From: Paguma larvata
Taxonomy: Eukaryota > Chordata > Mammalia > Carnivora > Viverridae
Length of the DNA stretch: 64,000 nucleotides
Assembly (NCBI GenBank): GCA_030068075.1
Contig: CM057836.1
Coordinates: 69,229,788-69,293,787 of the forward strand
Reading direction: 5' to 3'
Of the stretch, positions 35,040 to 47,539 are shown in pieces. The notes under the pieces are model-generated. The model had not been told where the DNA came from and ran no database searches. It worked only from the letters and a program-made list of their open reading frames with translations. How positions within the stretch are numbered: position 1 is the first letter of the stretch; every line of letters begins with the position of its first letter. Position numbers and translations under genes: made by a program.

Positions 35040-35800
35040 TTTTGGAGGCATTATAAATGATCCTGTTATGTAATTTTAGTTTACAAGTATTCATTGCTAG
35101 TATATAATATACAGTTTTTGTTTTTCTTGCCCAGTGCAACTGTACTAAACTCACTTATTCTAGAATTCATTTTGTAGATTGAGACTCGTGTTGAAAATCA
35201 TGACATCTGTAAATAGGGACAGTTTATTTTTTTCCTTTTCAATCTACATGTTTTTCATTTCTTTTTCTTAACTAATTGCACTGTTGAGAACTTTTAGACA
35301 ATGTCGAATAAATTTGTATAAACATCTATGCCTTGATTTTGATGTTAAGAGGACAAAATTGAGGGGCTGCTGGGTGACTCGGTTAAGTGTCCAACTGCAG
35401 CTCAAGTCATGATCTCATGGTTCCTGACTTGGAACCCCACGTTGAGCTCTGTGCTGACAGCTCAGAGCCTGGAGCCTGCTTCAGATTCTATGTCTCCCTT
35501 TTTCTCTCTGTTCCTTTCCCACTTGCTCTCTCTTTCTCTGTCTCTGTCTCTCTCTATCTCCCCTTTATCTCTCTCTCTCAAAAAAAAAAAAAAAAACAAT
35601 TGTTTTAAAAAGAAAACTTTTAGTTTTCCACTATTAAGTATGAGTATAGCTCTGTTTTTGTAGATCATATTTAGAAATTACCCTATATTCCTAATTGCTG
35701 AAAGACTTATCATGAATGGATATTTATGCATCAAGTGATATATTGGATAGTTAATAGAATAGATACATGGATTGATTTCTGATTATTGAACCAGCTTCTT
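35040..35800 (-). mobile_element. L1 ORF2 remnant (antisense)
   Basis: The plus strand again reads antisense ORF2: 'tattcattgctagtatataa', 'taaactcacttattctagaa', 'catctgtaaatagggacagt', and after the SINE 'taccatttagaaattaccc'-like and 'atcatgaatggatatttatg' segments. It covers about the same ORF2 interval as the last 400 bp of the adjoining plus-strand block, so the two form a diverged inverted repeat. Confidence 0.72.
35361..35597 (+). mobile_element. CAN-SINE with expanded CT-rich region
   Basis: Head 'ggggctgctgggtgactcgg' (one deletion), 'gtcatgatctcatggttcct', the motif 'gctctgtgctgacagctcag', an unusually long CT-rich stretch and a 16-A tail. Flanking duplication weak. Confidence 0.93.
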
Positions 35801-37690
35801 TTTAAGATTTTGTGTTTGTTAATCTCTTTTCATTTTCTTGTATCTCCTTTCTCTGCTTCCCTTTTAGTTATTTGGAAACATTTCATATTTAATTTTAGTA
35901 TATATGCTATATATTTTTTCATTTTACGTATACTTGTATATATGGTGGCTTTTCTAGCAATTCAGACTTTTAAAATATCATAGTCTCTTCATTCGATCAA
36001 TGTTTTGTCAATTCATGTGTCATATGAAAAAATACCACTGGGTAAATTTTACCATCTTTCTCTTATAACTATCATTTATATATTATAAATTCCAGCAAAG
36101 CAATTTTATACTGGTTGCTTTTAACTATTAAAGACATACAACTTAAGAAAAAATATTATATGACATTTACCAAATACTAATTGTTTGTGTTCCTCCTTCA
36201 TTCCACGTTTTTGAAATTTCTTTATTTTACCATTTTACTTCTATTTGAAAAATTACTTTAGCTATTCTTTTAAATTGAGCTTACTGCATATAGGTTTCTT
36301 TCATCTCAGAATGTCTTTATTTCACCTTCATCTTTAGAAACTTTTTTGCTGGATATGCATTTCTTGGTTGATCTTGTCTTTGAACACTTGGAAAATACCA
36401 AACCCAATTTAATCATTGCTTCCATCTTGGTAACATGGAATTTTTATTTGATTTGTCCTTAAGATTTTTTCTTTGTCTGTAATTATCAGTAGTTTTTGTG
36501 TTTGGGCGTGGATTATTTTGAGTTGTTCTTGTCTGGAGCTCAACCAATTTAAATTGATACGTTTGTGCCTTTAACTACATTGTGGAGTTTTCACTTATTT
36601 CTTAAACTTTTTTGCACTGCACTTTTTCCTTTCTTCCTTACACTACAATGAACTGAATAAGTAGGCTTTTTGTAAATATCTCACAGTCTCATTCTTTGCA
36701 ATCTCTGTTTTCTCATTTTGAATGAATCGTTTGTATTGCATTATCTTCAAGTTCACTGATACTTTATCACCTATATTTTAATATTCAGCTTGGCCATGAA
36801 AAAAATTAGTAATTTTTTTCTGCCTTTAGATTTCTTTTTGGTTCTCTCTCTATCTCTTTTGCTGCGATTTTAGATTTCTGTTTGTTTTGAGACGATTCAC
36901 TCTGAAATATTGAAGCAAACATCATAGCTGCTTTAAAGACTTTTTCAGATAATTCTAACATCTCTGTCTTCTTAGCATTGTCCATTGTATCTTTGTTTGC
37001 CAAGTAATTCTAGATTGTCTCTTGACTATTTTGATTATTTGGTTATGAGACTCTAGGCTTGTTTAAATGCTACAGTAAATGTAAAATTAATTTTGTATTT
37101 ATTTTTATTTTTTTAGCAGGCATTTGACATGCTTAGGTTCAGGCCACAAGTTTTGACTAGTCTTCTGTGGGTTGCATTTGAAGATGAGTTCCACTTTTAA
37201 AGTTTTTATGAAGTTAGGTATATCTGTTCTGTGGGTGGACTATTCATTGGCCAGTGTGTGACCTGAGTGGTGATCTATTCTGTTCTTCAGTTTTCAAAGA
37301 CAATAAAATGCTTTTAAGATCAGATCCATGTATACGGATCTTAAAGGTAGGGCTCAAAATTCATAAATCACTATAGAGTCACTTTCATGACCTCTTTTTA
37401 TCTCCTTTGCACTTTGGGTTCTTTGAGCCTCTTTTCTGTCTTCAACCAACAAGCTGGAATTTCATTTCCTTGGTCTACCACACATTTACCATGGTTGTGA
37501 CTGCATCTGCGATTATAAATTAGAAGGATATATAGAGAAGAAAAGTAATGAAGTTTTGTCCCGTGCTCTTTAGGCCACAGTGTTTCTTATTATACAGGAA
37601 GGTGATGCTTGTTAGAATTTGAACTTCCTGCAGACTCCTGATTCTGCCATTTTCATTCTGCCATCATTGTCAGAGGATGGCTTTGGGGGT
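35801..37690 (-). mobile_element. ancient L1ME-type region (antisense)
   Basis: T-rich phrases 'gaatgtctttatttcacctt', 'agaaacttttttgctggata', 'tttttctttgtctgtaatta', 'catcatagctgctttaaaga' and 'caggccacaagttttgacta' follow the order of old L1ME sequence on the minus strand. The first 80 bp are poorly matched. No open frame remains. Confidence 0.6.
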
Positions 37691-38112
37691 GGGGTGCAAG
37701 AAAAGGGAGGAAAAGAAAAGGAAAAAATTGGCGATCTTTCACATACATTCTTTGACCACTAGGAGACCATTTGACTCTTTGTTTTGTTTGTTTGTTTTTC
37801 ATTTGCCTCGTTTTGAACCAGAACTAGACACCTTCTTGAGTAGAGATCATGGCTAGTAAAGGGCCAGGAGGAAATGAACCAGTTATTTGATAATAGACAT
37901 TAAATTTTGGTCTTCTACCCAATTTACCAGCTATTACTTACTTTCACATTTCTTAAATAGCTGCTGCATGCATTTTCTCTAGTTTTCATTATCGCATTCA
38001 GTTGGATAGAGAAAATAGTATGTGCTTATTCCTTACTCAAAAAAAAAAAATTCCCATGTGAAACATTTAAAAAAAAATTAAGTGCTTCAGTTCTATGTCT
38101 TATTTTTATGTA
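37691..38112. other. unique-looking non-coding DNA
   Basis: No repeat recognised apart from a short (GTTT)n stretch near 37780-37798. Confidence 0.4.
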
Positions 38113-38124
38113 CTTTATAAATAT

Positions 38125-38315
38125 TTGTTTAAAGTTGATTTATTTTGAAAGAGAGCAAGTGTGGATGGGCATGGTGAGGGGGAGAGCACAAGAATCACAA
38201 GTAGGCTCCACACTGTCAGTGCAGTGCCTGATGTGAAGCTTGATCCCACATACCATGAGATGATGACTTGAGCCAAAGTCAGATGCTTAACTGACAAAGC
38301 CACTCAGGTGCCCCC
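38125..38315 (-). mobile_element. older CAN-SINE with 12-bp TSD
   Basis: Reverse complement has the head 'ggggcacctgagtggctttg' and 'aagtcatcatctcatgg'. The body is shortened and diverged. Target-site duplication 'ctttataaatat' (38113-38124 and 38316-38327) is intact. Confidence 0.92.
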
Positions 38316-38327
38316 CTTTATAAATAT

Positions 38328-39027
38328 CTTTAAAGGAACTGATAGAAAAAAAAAGACATAAAAGATTTCATTTTTGATGACTTTTTGTCTACTGCTCTGT
38401 GCTCTTTCATGCTGTAAAAAGAGCAAAAACAATTTGATTATTTCAGAGGCCATCATGCCGATACTTAGCTTCTCTTTAGATTTTAGCCCATCACTCTGAC
38501 AAAAAAATTCCAGCACTATGTACTGTTCTTATGTGTTTGAAATTATTGCTATCAAAATGGGTTAGAGATGGTCACACAAACTTCAAGATGAATGCCAATT
38601 GAAAATCCTCTATCTCAGAGCTAATGTTTTGTTTAATATTGCAACCTTCGTGCATTTTTTTGTATGGCAAGTAGCCCCATGCATAACACAGAATATGATC
38701 TATAACAGATACTTAAAACATTTACTCAACTTGCTGAGAGAGTAAACCAACACATTCAGTTCTTCAAGCACACCTGGAATGTCCTTTGTACATAAGATGC
38801 TATGATGAAGGGAGAGAAAAATATGACCACGTCATGACTCTGACATCCATGAACTTTGACAGTGCGAAAGACAGACATGTTAAGTTACTATAGAGCAGAC
38901 TGAAACAAAAAAGAAAAAAATATACTGGGGAATTTAATAAGAAGGAAAAATCTGGGTAGAGGTAAAAATGTTGAATCAAAATTAAATGCCACATAAAACC
39001 TGTCTGATTAAAGTCCGTGTAATTTTA
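38328..39027. other. unique-looking non-coding DNA
   Basis: No gene or repeat recognised. Frames of up to 70 codons have no recognisable domain. Confidence 0.4.
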
Positions 39028-39170
39028 TGGAAAGAACACTAAATTGGAGTCTGCAAACCTGGGTTTCTTTTTCTAGTTATGCTCTCCTTTATCTCTCGAT
39101 CTTAGTCTGTGTATTTTCTCAAGTTTTGTCTCCATACTTGAAAATAAGGGACGTAGCTCCTTGTTAGGGT
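39028..39170 (+). mobile_element. MIR
   Basis: 'ttggagtctgcaaacctggg', 'tagttatgctctcctttatc' and 'ctccatacttgaaaataagg' follow MIR order. Old and diverged. Confidence 0.65.
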
Positions 39171-39249
39171 CACTCATCGCAAACATTTATTTTATGTAAA
39201 AATTCTCTATAAGGAATTAGCAAATAGAGATATTTTGTTATATTCACTG

Positions 39250-40060
39250 CACATTTTTTTTAGGTGACATAAGTATCAAGGTAAAGTTAGGTTCTTTTCA
39301 ACCTTCCTCTCTAGTAGTAGTTACTATTTTACAGCTGGTTATATCTTTCTGGTCCGGGTTTATGTTTTGACTATGTGTTTTTCTGTTCACATTATTGTGC
39401 CAGATATTCTATTTTACATAATAGTTTTTCCATTATAATGTGAATATTCAGTAGCTTGTTTTTTTGAGGAATAGAACTTAAACTTTTCACTTAAATGTAT
39501 ATTCTGGAGGTTTATTTTTTTAAGTTTATTTATTTGAGAGAGACCATGAGTGAGGGATTGACAAAGAGAAGGGAGAGAGTATCTTAAGTAGGCTTCATGC
39601 TCAGCATGGAGCCCGATGCAGGGCTTGATCCCACAAGCCTGGGATTATGTCCTGAGTCAAAGTCAAGAATCAGAGGCTTAACCAACTGAGCTACACAGGC
39701 ACCCCTGGAGGTTTATTCTTGCTGATGAATAGAATCAAATTCATTCATTAAATAGTACTACATTATAAGAATATACCAAAATATATATGTCCCTCAACTA
39801 TGGATTTATTTCTTTATTCAAAATCATTCATATATCCTTTGCATCCTTGAGCCTATATGAAGAATTCTCTAATATCTAGAACTAAAACTGCTGAATCCTA
39901 GCGTACACATATTTTAAAGTTCATTAGACTTTGATAAACTGTATCCAAAGTGATTTTACTGCCAATATTTGAGAATTAGGATTTCTCCACATGCTCTCTG
40001 ATTCTTATTATCTGATTTGAAAATTTTCTGCATATGAAATATTAGTTTATATGCTGGAGG
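39250..40060 (-). mobile_element. possible ancient L1ME remnant
   Basis: Antisense L1-like order: 'actacattataagaatatac', 'ctagaactaaaactgctgaa', 'tttactgccaatatttgaga', 'tttctccacatgctctctga'. Strongly decayed. The SINE at 39517-39704 interrupts it. Confidence 0.45.
39517..39704 (-). mobile_element. CAN-SINE, older subfamily, 13-bp TSD
   Basis: Reverse complement shows the head 'ggggtgcctgtgtagctcag' and an extra 'attcttgactttgactc' segment typical of older carnivore-wide CAN-SINEs rather than the felid-specific type. Perfect target-site duplication 'ctggaggtttatt' (39504-39516 and 39705-39717). Confidence 0.94.
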
Positions 40061-40480
40061 TTTTAAGTAAGTATCTTTCATGATGCTAGGTAAGTCCCTT
40101 AATCTGATTTGCTAAAATTTATATGCTGTATGCTAGGTTTTTTCTTGTTTATATAATGCATAAAAATGTTGTCGTTATAAACGTAGTAGGTTTTTAACAA
40201 ATGTACATTAGACCGTTAAGTCAGTAAGAACCATAGGGTGCCCAGATTTGCTGAGGACTCTGTGTGTTGATTTTCCACCTTGTAAATAGTATCCTCTTTC
40301 ACTTATGGAGCTGCCTTAATATGAATGGTGGATACTCTAGCAAGATAAAAACACAAAACACATTTTAAACTAAGCAAAAGTGTTTTACCTTATTAAATTC
40401 ATTTTTTTGTAACTACAAGCATCATCACAGATGATTCTTTCATTAATGTGCTTAACCAGTGAATTGTGTCATTTAATACT
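40061..40480. other. unique-looking non-coding DNA
   Basis: No gene or repeat recognised. Confidence 0.4.
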
Positions 40481-40492
40481 CTGAAATTAAAC

Positions 40493-40713
40493 CCTTCTTT
40501 TTTTTAAGTTTATTTATTTCAAGAGAGCATGAGAGAGCATAAGCACATGAGGAGGGGAGGAAGTAGAGAGAGAGGAAGAAAGAGAAAATCCCAAGCAGCC
40601 TCCATACTATCACTTAGAGTCTGATTTTGGGCTGGATCTTACAAACCATGAGATCATGACCTGAGCTGAATTCAAGAGTCTCACGCTTATCTGACAGAGC
40701 CACCCAAGTGCCC
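40493..40713 (-). mobile_element. CAN-SINE with 12-bp TSD
   Basis: Reverse complement has the head 'ggggcacttgggtggctctg' and a diverged body with a long GA-rich region. Target-site duplication 'ctgaaattaaac' (40481-40492 and 40714-40725) is perfect. Confidence 0.94.
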
Positions 40714-41004
40714 CTGAAATTAAACATTTCTTAAACTCCTGAAATGATCGTTACTGAATATGCATATATATTTCAGACATTGTTACATTTGGATTATAAT
40801 ATTTTATTTAGAATTTTCACATTTATTGGAAAAGAAAAGAATAAATACACCCTAGCTTCCAAAAAATGGAAGTTTTGTTTTTCTTTCTACTTTCAGAAAA
40901 GTTTTGAAGTTAGGGTATATTCATTCTTTTCTGAATTGAAGATACATAATAACCTGCCAAAAATTTTTGTTAAGCACCATAACCATTAGCCTTAAAAAAA
41001 AAAC

Positions 41005-41105
41005 CAGATTTAATCTCTCTGATCCTCAATTTCTTCATTAATGGTAATACTAACCACACCAGCTTCATATGATTTCTACAGGAACTAAATTATACAATAT
41101 ATGAA
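41005..41105 (+). mobile_element. MIR 3' part
   Basis: 'taatctctctgatcctcaat' followed by 'ttcattaatggtaatactaa' and 'atgatttctacaggaactaa' follows the MIR 3' half. Confidence 0.6.
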
Positions 41106-42059
41106 AAGTAAACATTCAATTTAAAAGTTGATCATAATTTTTAAACATAGAATGGAAACAAATTGTTGAGAATTTGGATTAAATGACTGTAAGGTAATGA
41201 CATTAGTCATAGGAGTCTGGACATAGCCGATAAGTGGAAATAATCCAGAAAGAAGATGGAAAATAGAAACCTTGTTGTGTAATCAGTATTCACCCAACAT
41301 TTTACATCTAAAGGCTTTTATAAAGGGGCCCGGGTGTGGATTTTATGTTCATATGTAGGCATGAGTTTGCGTGCACAAAGTCAATCTAGACACAATTCCT
41401 ATTGACTTTGGAGAAAGCACTATTTACTTTAGTCCTAAACCTCTCTAAACCCATACTTGCTAGAGGCAAAATAACGTAAGGATGTTGGCTTTGATGTGAA
41501 GCCAAATGGCTTTAATGTGTTAACATTCTGAAGCAACAACTGTAGTTTTGATTGAATGAAAATGCCCCCAGGAGACATAACAACTGTGCTAAATAAATTT
41601 TACATGGTCATCCAGGATATAGCTGGACCATCTTGTCCTCTTTCCGATGGATGTATACTGAGAAAATACAAACCAAAATAATTTCTGAAGGAAAAAATTA
41701 CCATGGTACCTAAGTCACACACAATGTTCAAAAGATTGTTGTGAATTTAGAATTGTTGTCGTCAATAGCCCTGGATTCAGTTAAGAGAATTTGTAGTCCT
41801 CAGCCACTACGGTTTTGGCAAGTTTAGTTTCTGTGCCTTTACACATAAATGAATGTGCATATTAGATCACTGTTTTTCTTCATAAAATTATTATGACGAT
41901 CGAATACTGCTTTATTGTAAAATAAAGGAGGGTGACGTAGTATATTAATTATTCCCAAAAGATGGTGACAGATAATTTGACACTTAAATTTTTAGTGGCT
42001 TAATTCAAGATATGTTCTGTTTTTAACTTGTTATTGTGGCTGTCATTTAAATTAAGACA
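41106..42059. other. unique-looking non-coding DNA
   Basis: No gene or repeat recognised. The stretch is repeat-free and adjoins the candidate conserved block to its right. Confidence 0.4.
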
Positions 42060-42536
42060 TTTCTGCAGGTGAAAGGGGTACAACAAATTCATTGGGAAAG
42101 TGGGCACAAAAACTGTCCTCAGCAAACTTGAGCACTCTATTGATTACACGGCAGTCTAACAGGGATGTTGTTCAACAGACAGCTTTTCACCAGCAGTGAA
42201 TCAGAGACTAAGTTCTCTCTAGATTTTTCCTCTGTCATCTTCCATACGTGGATTACAAAACCATTCTAGTGATATTAGTATGCTGATAGACCATCTTTCC
42301 AAATAAGGAGGGGGAAAAATGAATTCTAATGTGCAGCATTTGCTGATGTCTCTGATGTAAATACTCCCACCATGGTAAATTTCTAGTTGCCAGTAGCAAA
42401 ACAACTGGCTCAAAATATTCTGAAATATCTAATGATTGGGTTTTGTGGTCTGGCAGAGTCCACTTCCAGAGGGTCACTGGCAGGATGTTGTCTCCATTCT
42501 AAGCAGCTGTAATGGGTAGAAAGCATAGATAATTAT
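42060..42536. promoter_or_regulatory. candidate conserved non-coding block
   Basis: A repeat-free stretch with balanced, non-decayed-looking sequence and short TF-like words such as 'agcagctgtaatggg' (an E-box-like CAGCTG plus homeodomain core) and 'gataattatgcat'. This style is common in vertebrate enhancers. The inference rests on texture alone, with no alignment available. Frames of 64-74 codons on the minus strand are not convincing genes. Confidence 0.2.
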
Positions 42537-42549
42537 GCATGTGAGATTT

Positions 42550-42735
42550 TTTGTTTTTTAAGTTTATTTATTCTGAGAGTAGGGAGGGAGGGCAGAGAGA
42601 GAGGGAGAGAATTCCAAGCAGACTCCATGCCCAATGGGGAGTCTGATGTGGGACTTGATCCCACAAACTGTGAGACCATGACCTGAGCCAGTATCAAGGC
42701 TGAGACACTTAATTGACTGAGCCACCCAGGCACCC
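42550..42735 (-). mobile_element. CAN-SINE, older
   Basis: Reverse complement has the head 'gggtgcctgggtggctcagt' and 'aggtcatggtctcacag'. The flanks 'tgcatgtgagatt' and 'tacatgggacatt' look like a decayed target-site duplication. Confidence 0.92.
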
Positions 42736-43861
42736 TACATGGGACATTATTTTATGGGCCAAGGCTTGAAATAGAGCTTATCATGTTTAGTTTTATTCCA
42801 CTGATGGAATGCCTTCACCTGCAGTGAGTGCCAGGGAGCCTGTGACTCATATTCCATGGACCCAGGAGGAAGCAGAGTTGAGTTACATACATAGTGAGCC
42901 TGCCTCTGCCACAACTAGGCAATACTCAAGATGATCTCTTGTTCCATACTATAGAAACAGGACTATGAACCTCCAATTTTCTGTCTCCTGATATGCAAAC
43001 ACTAAGTCTTATATGTACTTGGGTGTGTAGGGTGATCATCTGTAACTGAAAAGAGAGAGTGTGTGCTGACCATGTTGTTGTGTGAAACTTTTAGAAATAG
43101 TTTTCTTTAATTATGGCTCAGTGAAATAACTCTGTATATGTATTGCTCATAAAATAACTATATAATACCTTTTATTAAACATCACTGTTTTCAATGTAGA
43201 AGTCAAGATAGATTCAAGTTGCACTTCCTAGGTTTGGAATTTACGCAGATGTAGTGTCTCCTACTTAACATTTCAATTCTTACATGAAGCAACACATCCG
43301 AAATTAAAAAAAACAAAAGTTGCATTGGTAGTGCTACTAAACTGGCAATAGTGAAGATGTAGAGCAAAATAAAGCTACCTCTCATCCTGATAAAATTTCC
43401 ATGTATCAGCTTCAAAAATGAACTTGTTAATTTTGTACTAGATCTCCACTGCTTTTGTTAACAGATACATGACAGTGTATATGATAAATGAAATACAAGT
43501 CCTGTTTTGTTCAATTTGAATTTCAATCAATATTGACCTTAAGAATATTTTGAAAAGACTTTGAGTGGTGGAACATTGAAGTGATGGAAGTAAGACAATT
43601 CAGTATCTAATCTAACCATAGTGGTATCATGATATCTTGTATTAAACTCATTTTCAGGGCATACCTCTCACTTTCACAATGAAATTCCTTTTTTAATTTT
43701 TTTCCTCCCAGCTGGTTAACTTGGTTGACAGTGTTATGATGTTAAAATGTTAAAATACAAAGAAGGTATTTTCAGATTATAAGTCTGTCTGAAATTAGGC
43801 ACTCATGCAGTTTCTACAGGACTGACCACGTGAGTCTACATCCACTAAAGCATGCACTTTC
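42736..43861. other. unique-looking non-coding DNA
   Basis: No gene or repeat recognised. The minus-strand frame at 43203-43415 has no recognisable domain. Confidence 0.4.
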
Positions 43862-44074
43862 TTTTTTTTTTTTTTTAACGTTTATTTATTTTTGAGACAT
43901 AGAGACAGAGTGTGAGCAGAAGGGCAGAGAGAGAGGGAGACACAGAATCTGAAGCAGGCTCCAGGCTCTGAACTGTCAGCACAGAGCCTGACGTGGGGCT
44001 CGAACTCACAGACTGCAAGATCATGACCTGAGCCGAAGTTGGCCGGTTAACCAACTGAGCCACGCAGGCGTCCC
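43862..44074 (-). mobile_element. felid CAN-SINE
   Basis: Reverse complement has the head 'agggacgcctgcgtggctca' and a nearly complete body with a T14-15 left end (tail). The flanks 'ctaaagcatgcactttc' and 'ctaaaccacttgctttc' are a diverged target-site duplication. Confidence 0.95.
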
Positions 44075-44134
44075 TAAACCACTTGCTTTCCTAACGTTCA
44101 TGATATATGTGGTGTAAAAATCAGTTCGCAGCAA

Positions 44135-44400
44135 TAGAGAATAGTGGGTGACAAGCACTAATCTGAAACCAAGATGTCCGAACTTGAAGCCTCACTGCCA
44201 ATTAGTACCTCTCTAACTGGGAGCAAGTCACTTGAACCTTCCTATGACTCACTTTCTTTTCTGTAAAATAGAGGCTGTAAATTTGAATCTGTGCTTCAAA
44301 TTTTCACTAGGAGGATTAAATAAATGAGTCAGTATATTTTTAAAAGTCTTCAGAATAATAATAGTAACTGGTGAGTGTTTTACAAACATTGTGTATTTAT
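44135..44400 (+). mobile_element. MIR, nearly full length
   Basis: MIR order is clear: 'cgaacttgaagcctcactgc', 'ctctaactgggagcaagtca', 'cttttctgtaaaatagaggc', 'ggaggattaaataaatgag', with a CORE-like middle. Confidence 0.82.
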
Positions 44401-45754
44401 TCATTTTTGGTAGTAAGATCACAGTCAGTTTTATATCTTCAAGTATCTGTGATTTTTAAAATTTTTTAGAATACACGTTTTTTAAGTTAAAAGTGAAGGA
44501 AAAACAGATGACTTGCCAATTGTTTTGCTAAGACTCTTTGATCCCAGGAGTTGACATGATTTTACTAATTTTAATTCTAACAGAGGTGAAGGCTACATTT
44601 AACCTAAATAATTACTGTAATATACTATATAATTAAAGTTCCAATTTCATGATAATAAAAAAATCAACAACTGCAAAATTAATTCCTGATTTGAATATTA
44701 AGACAATAATTGACCCTTTTTTATAGCAGCAAAGTCACATGAATTATTTTTTATGTATATTCTTTATTCCTGTGTTCTAACATTTGTCTTACAAATTTTA
44801 ACTTTCACAAGAAAGCAGTTTTTAGTTAGGATTATAGCAAATAATTACATTAGTTGGGTCTAGATTTTTTGCTAGATAAAGAGAACTTTACAGTTTTAAT
44901 CTGTCACTGTGATCTATCACATTCTTGCTGCTGAATTCCCTGGTGTCTCCACTATAAAACAGACTAACAAAGCTGAACTTAAAAAAAAATAGTAGGTATA
45001 AAGTAATTTGTTTTCTATATATAGGAAAACCAAACATTGGTGGAACACAAAGTCTTTTGGTGCTTCTATTCCTCTCAGATGTGAATTCCATTGTCCAGTG
45101 GCACATCACAGACTTGCCCAGAAGCAGGTTTCTGGCCTCATGCTGGAAGCGATATATGTGTAATTTTTCTCAGTAAGAAAATGTTAGCTAAAATCATAGT
45201 TGAAGATTTTATAGCTTGATGATCCACAGTAGATTTACTGTTAGTCTCTGTCTGGTTAATATTGTCACCAGCCACTTTTACATTTACATGGCAAGTCTTA
45301 GAAAAATAGAAATTTTAATCTGTTGTCTGCCACTCATTACCTCTATAAGCTCTAAATAGTCCAATGAGCTAGAATGTTAGAATAGACGTGTTTGTTCCTT
45401 CTGCTTTGTAACAATCCATAGCTTGGGAAATCTAACGACTCCAAAAGATTCTTTAGGAAATCAGATAAAAACAAAAAACCTGTGGACTTAAAATGTGTGC
45501 ATTAAGATGAGGAATCAAGAAATCAAATCTATGGAAGTGACTGTGCATGTCAAACAAATGTAGTGCAATTGCACTATTTGAATCAAAGTCCGGAGAATAA
45601 TGTCCTTGCTTATAAAAGTGTCCCAAAGAATAGACAATGCATATGACACTTCGGAAACTGTAGGATAGCATGCAGAGGGAAGGTGATAGCATTATTCTTG
45701 CTAGGTGATAGGATTGAGAAGAGGTTAGCAATTTGCTCTTAGGAGGTGGTTTGT
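44401..45754. other. unique-looking non-coding DNA
   Basis: About 1.35 kb with no confident repeat. A 92-codon minus-strand frame at 45453-45731 is unremarkable. Confidence 0.4.
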
Positions 45755-45960
45755 GTTTCAGTTAAGAGCACTAACTCCGGAGATACCTTGAGTTTGAATT
45801 CTGGAACCACCATTTGCTTGCCATATGATTTGACCAAGTTACTTCATATTCTGTGAGTCAGGTTCCCCTTTTCTATAAATAGTATCTACTTCACAAGGGT
45901 TGTTATAAGGATTAAATGAGTTTATGTTTATAAGACAATATGAAAGGTTTCCTACTGCAT
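45755..45960 (+). mobile_element. MIR, nearly full length
   Basis: 'gagtttgaattctggaacca', 'gaccaagttacttcatattc', 'cttttctataaatagtatct' and 'gttgttataaggattaaatg' follow the MIR consensus through the 3' region. Confidence 0.85.
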
Positions 45961-46189
45961 TTTAGCATATACTGTTTGTTGCTATTTATCTGCTCCAACT
46001 GCAAATTATTAACATCAGAAAATTTATAATCTTAATATTTTCCTATTAATGAATAATTACTAATTTTAATACCAAGAATATTAAAACTTTATAGTTGCCT
46101 TTGGTGCAAAATGTTTCTTTCATAAGGTGATTTGCCTTTTAACTTAAAAACTTGATGCAGTCAAGACTATTGCTTTTTTCTAAAAGAAA

Positions 46190-46620
46190 GTTTAAAGAAG
46201 AAAAGTAACTTGTAATCATACCAGGAGAATTTCATCTTTGTGTATTTCCTTCTATCACATGTATATGTTTGTATAGAGGTGTAAGCTTATCACGTATACA
46301 ACTTCATCTTCTGCTTGTATCACATAATCTTCATCATATTCTAATCATCACCTGCAAGAGCAGGAACGTACTGGCTCATTTCGACATTGGATGTTAAAAT
46401 TGATTGCTCTCTTGGCTGTCTGTTAGAATCGGAGTTGAACTGGTGACCCAACATTAACACTTGTACACAATACTTCCTTCAGAACTAAATTTGTGTTACT
46501 GATTAGCTATTACTATATTGTTGTGATTTTATGTTAAAATTTTTTCACTACTATAATTAATAGCATAATGAACCTACTCATACTTTTTCTTTTTCAATGG
46601 ATCCTCTATTCAAATAATGA
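46190..46620 (-). mobile_element. possible ancient L1ME 3' region
   Basis: Antisense phrases 'gtaacttgtaatcataccag' and 'tttgtgtatttccttctatc' resemble old L1 3' UTRs, with a weaker continuation ('ataattaatagcataatgaa'). Low confidence. Confidence 0.38.
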
Positions 46621-47522
46621 CAAAGGCCAATAATGAAATTGATGAGCAAGGAACTGCTTGTGCAAAGCTGGAATAGAAATCCAAAACTCCACCTCACCTG
46701 CCTCAGCACTTTCTCTCATTCTTTATCTGGCGTCTAAGACAGAGACGAAGATTTCTGAGAACACAGTTTTTAAAACCACTGTCTTAATAATGCCTTTATA
46801 TTCCATTCAGTCTTGCACAGTTCTAAATTTGCTCCTGGTTCCAAAAAGACCATGAGAGACCTCAGTACTTTGGTTCCCTGCTAGAATTGTTTCACTGAGC
46901 TACACCTTAGAATATGACTATCTGCAGTGTTCATTGTCAACACATTAGTGAAGAACGTTTTGTCGTTAATGAAGGAGAATCATTTTCTGAGGTTCCATAG
47001 GAGAATTTTTTCTTAAACCTTAATTCCAGTGTGGGGAGCAATGGGTTTTGTTTTATCCTTTGGTCTTTTATTTTAAAGACATTGAATCTTAAAATGGATC
47101 TCTCTCTGCTTTGATCTCTGGTTGATGTTGAATTTTCGACCCAGTTCTACCAATCATGCACAGTATTTCTTTGTTAGTAAATTGACAGTGACTTTGTTTA
47201 CTGATTTTTTTTGTCTTCCTTGATTACTTCATCTCTCTCACTGCTATGGGTTCTGCAAGCGGTAAACAACATGTGATTATGTATTGGGTTAAGTAGTGGA
47301 ATTACCCTGTGAATATATTTAAATATTCTTGTAACATTTTATATCTTACTTGTAACCTTTGATTTGACGGAAGAAAGAGCCTTTACCTTTCCTCAGAGCT
47401 ACTTATGAGTTGTTCATGAATTAAATTCCTGAAAATGAACGCAAATATCCAAGATGAATAATGCATACATGTGACTGTTAAACATATTGTACATATATCT
47501 TCTGTTTAATTTTAATAGCTCT
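46621..47522. other. unique-looking non-coding DNA
   Basis: No gene or repeat recognised. A 65-codon frame at 46658-46855 has no recognisable domain. Confidence 0.4.
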
Positions 47523-47539
47523 TAATAAATACTGATGCA

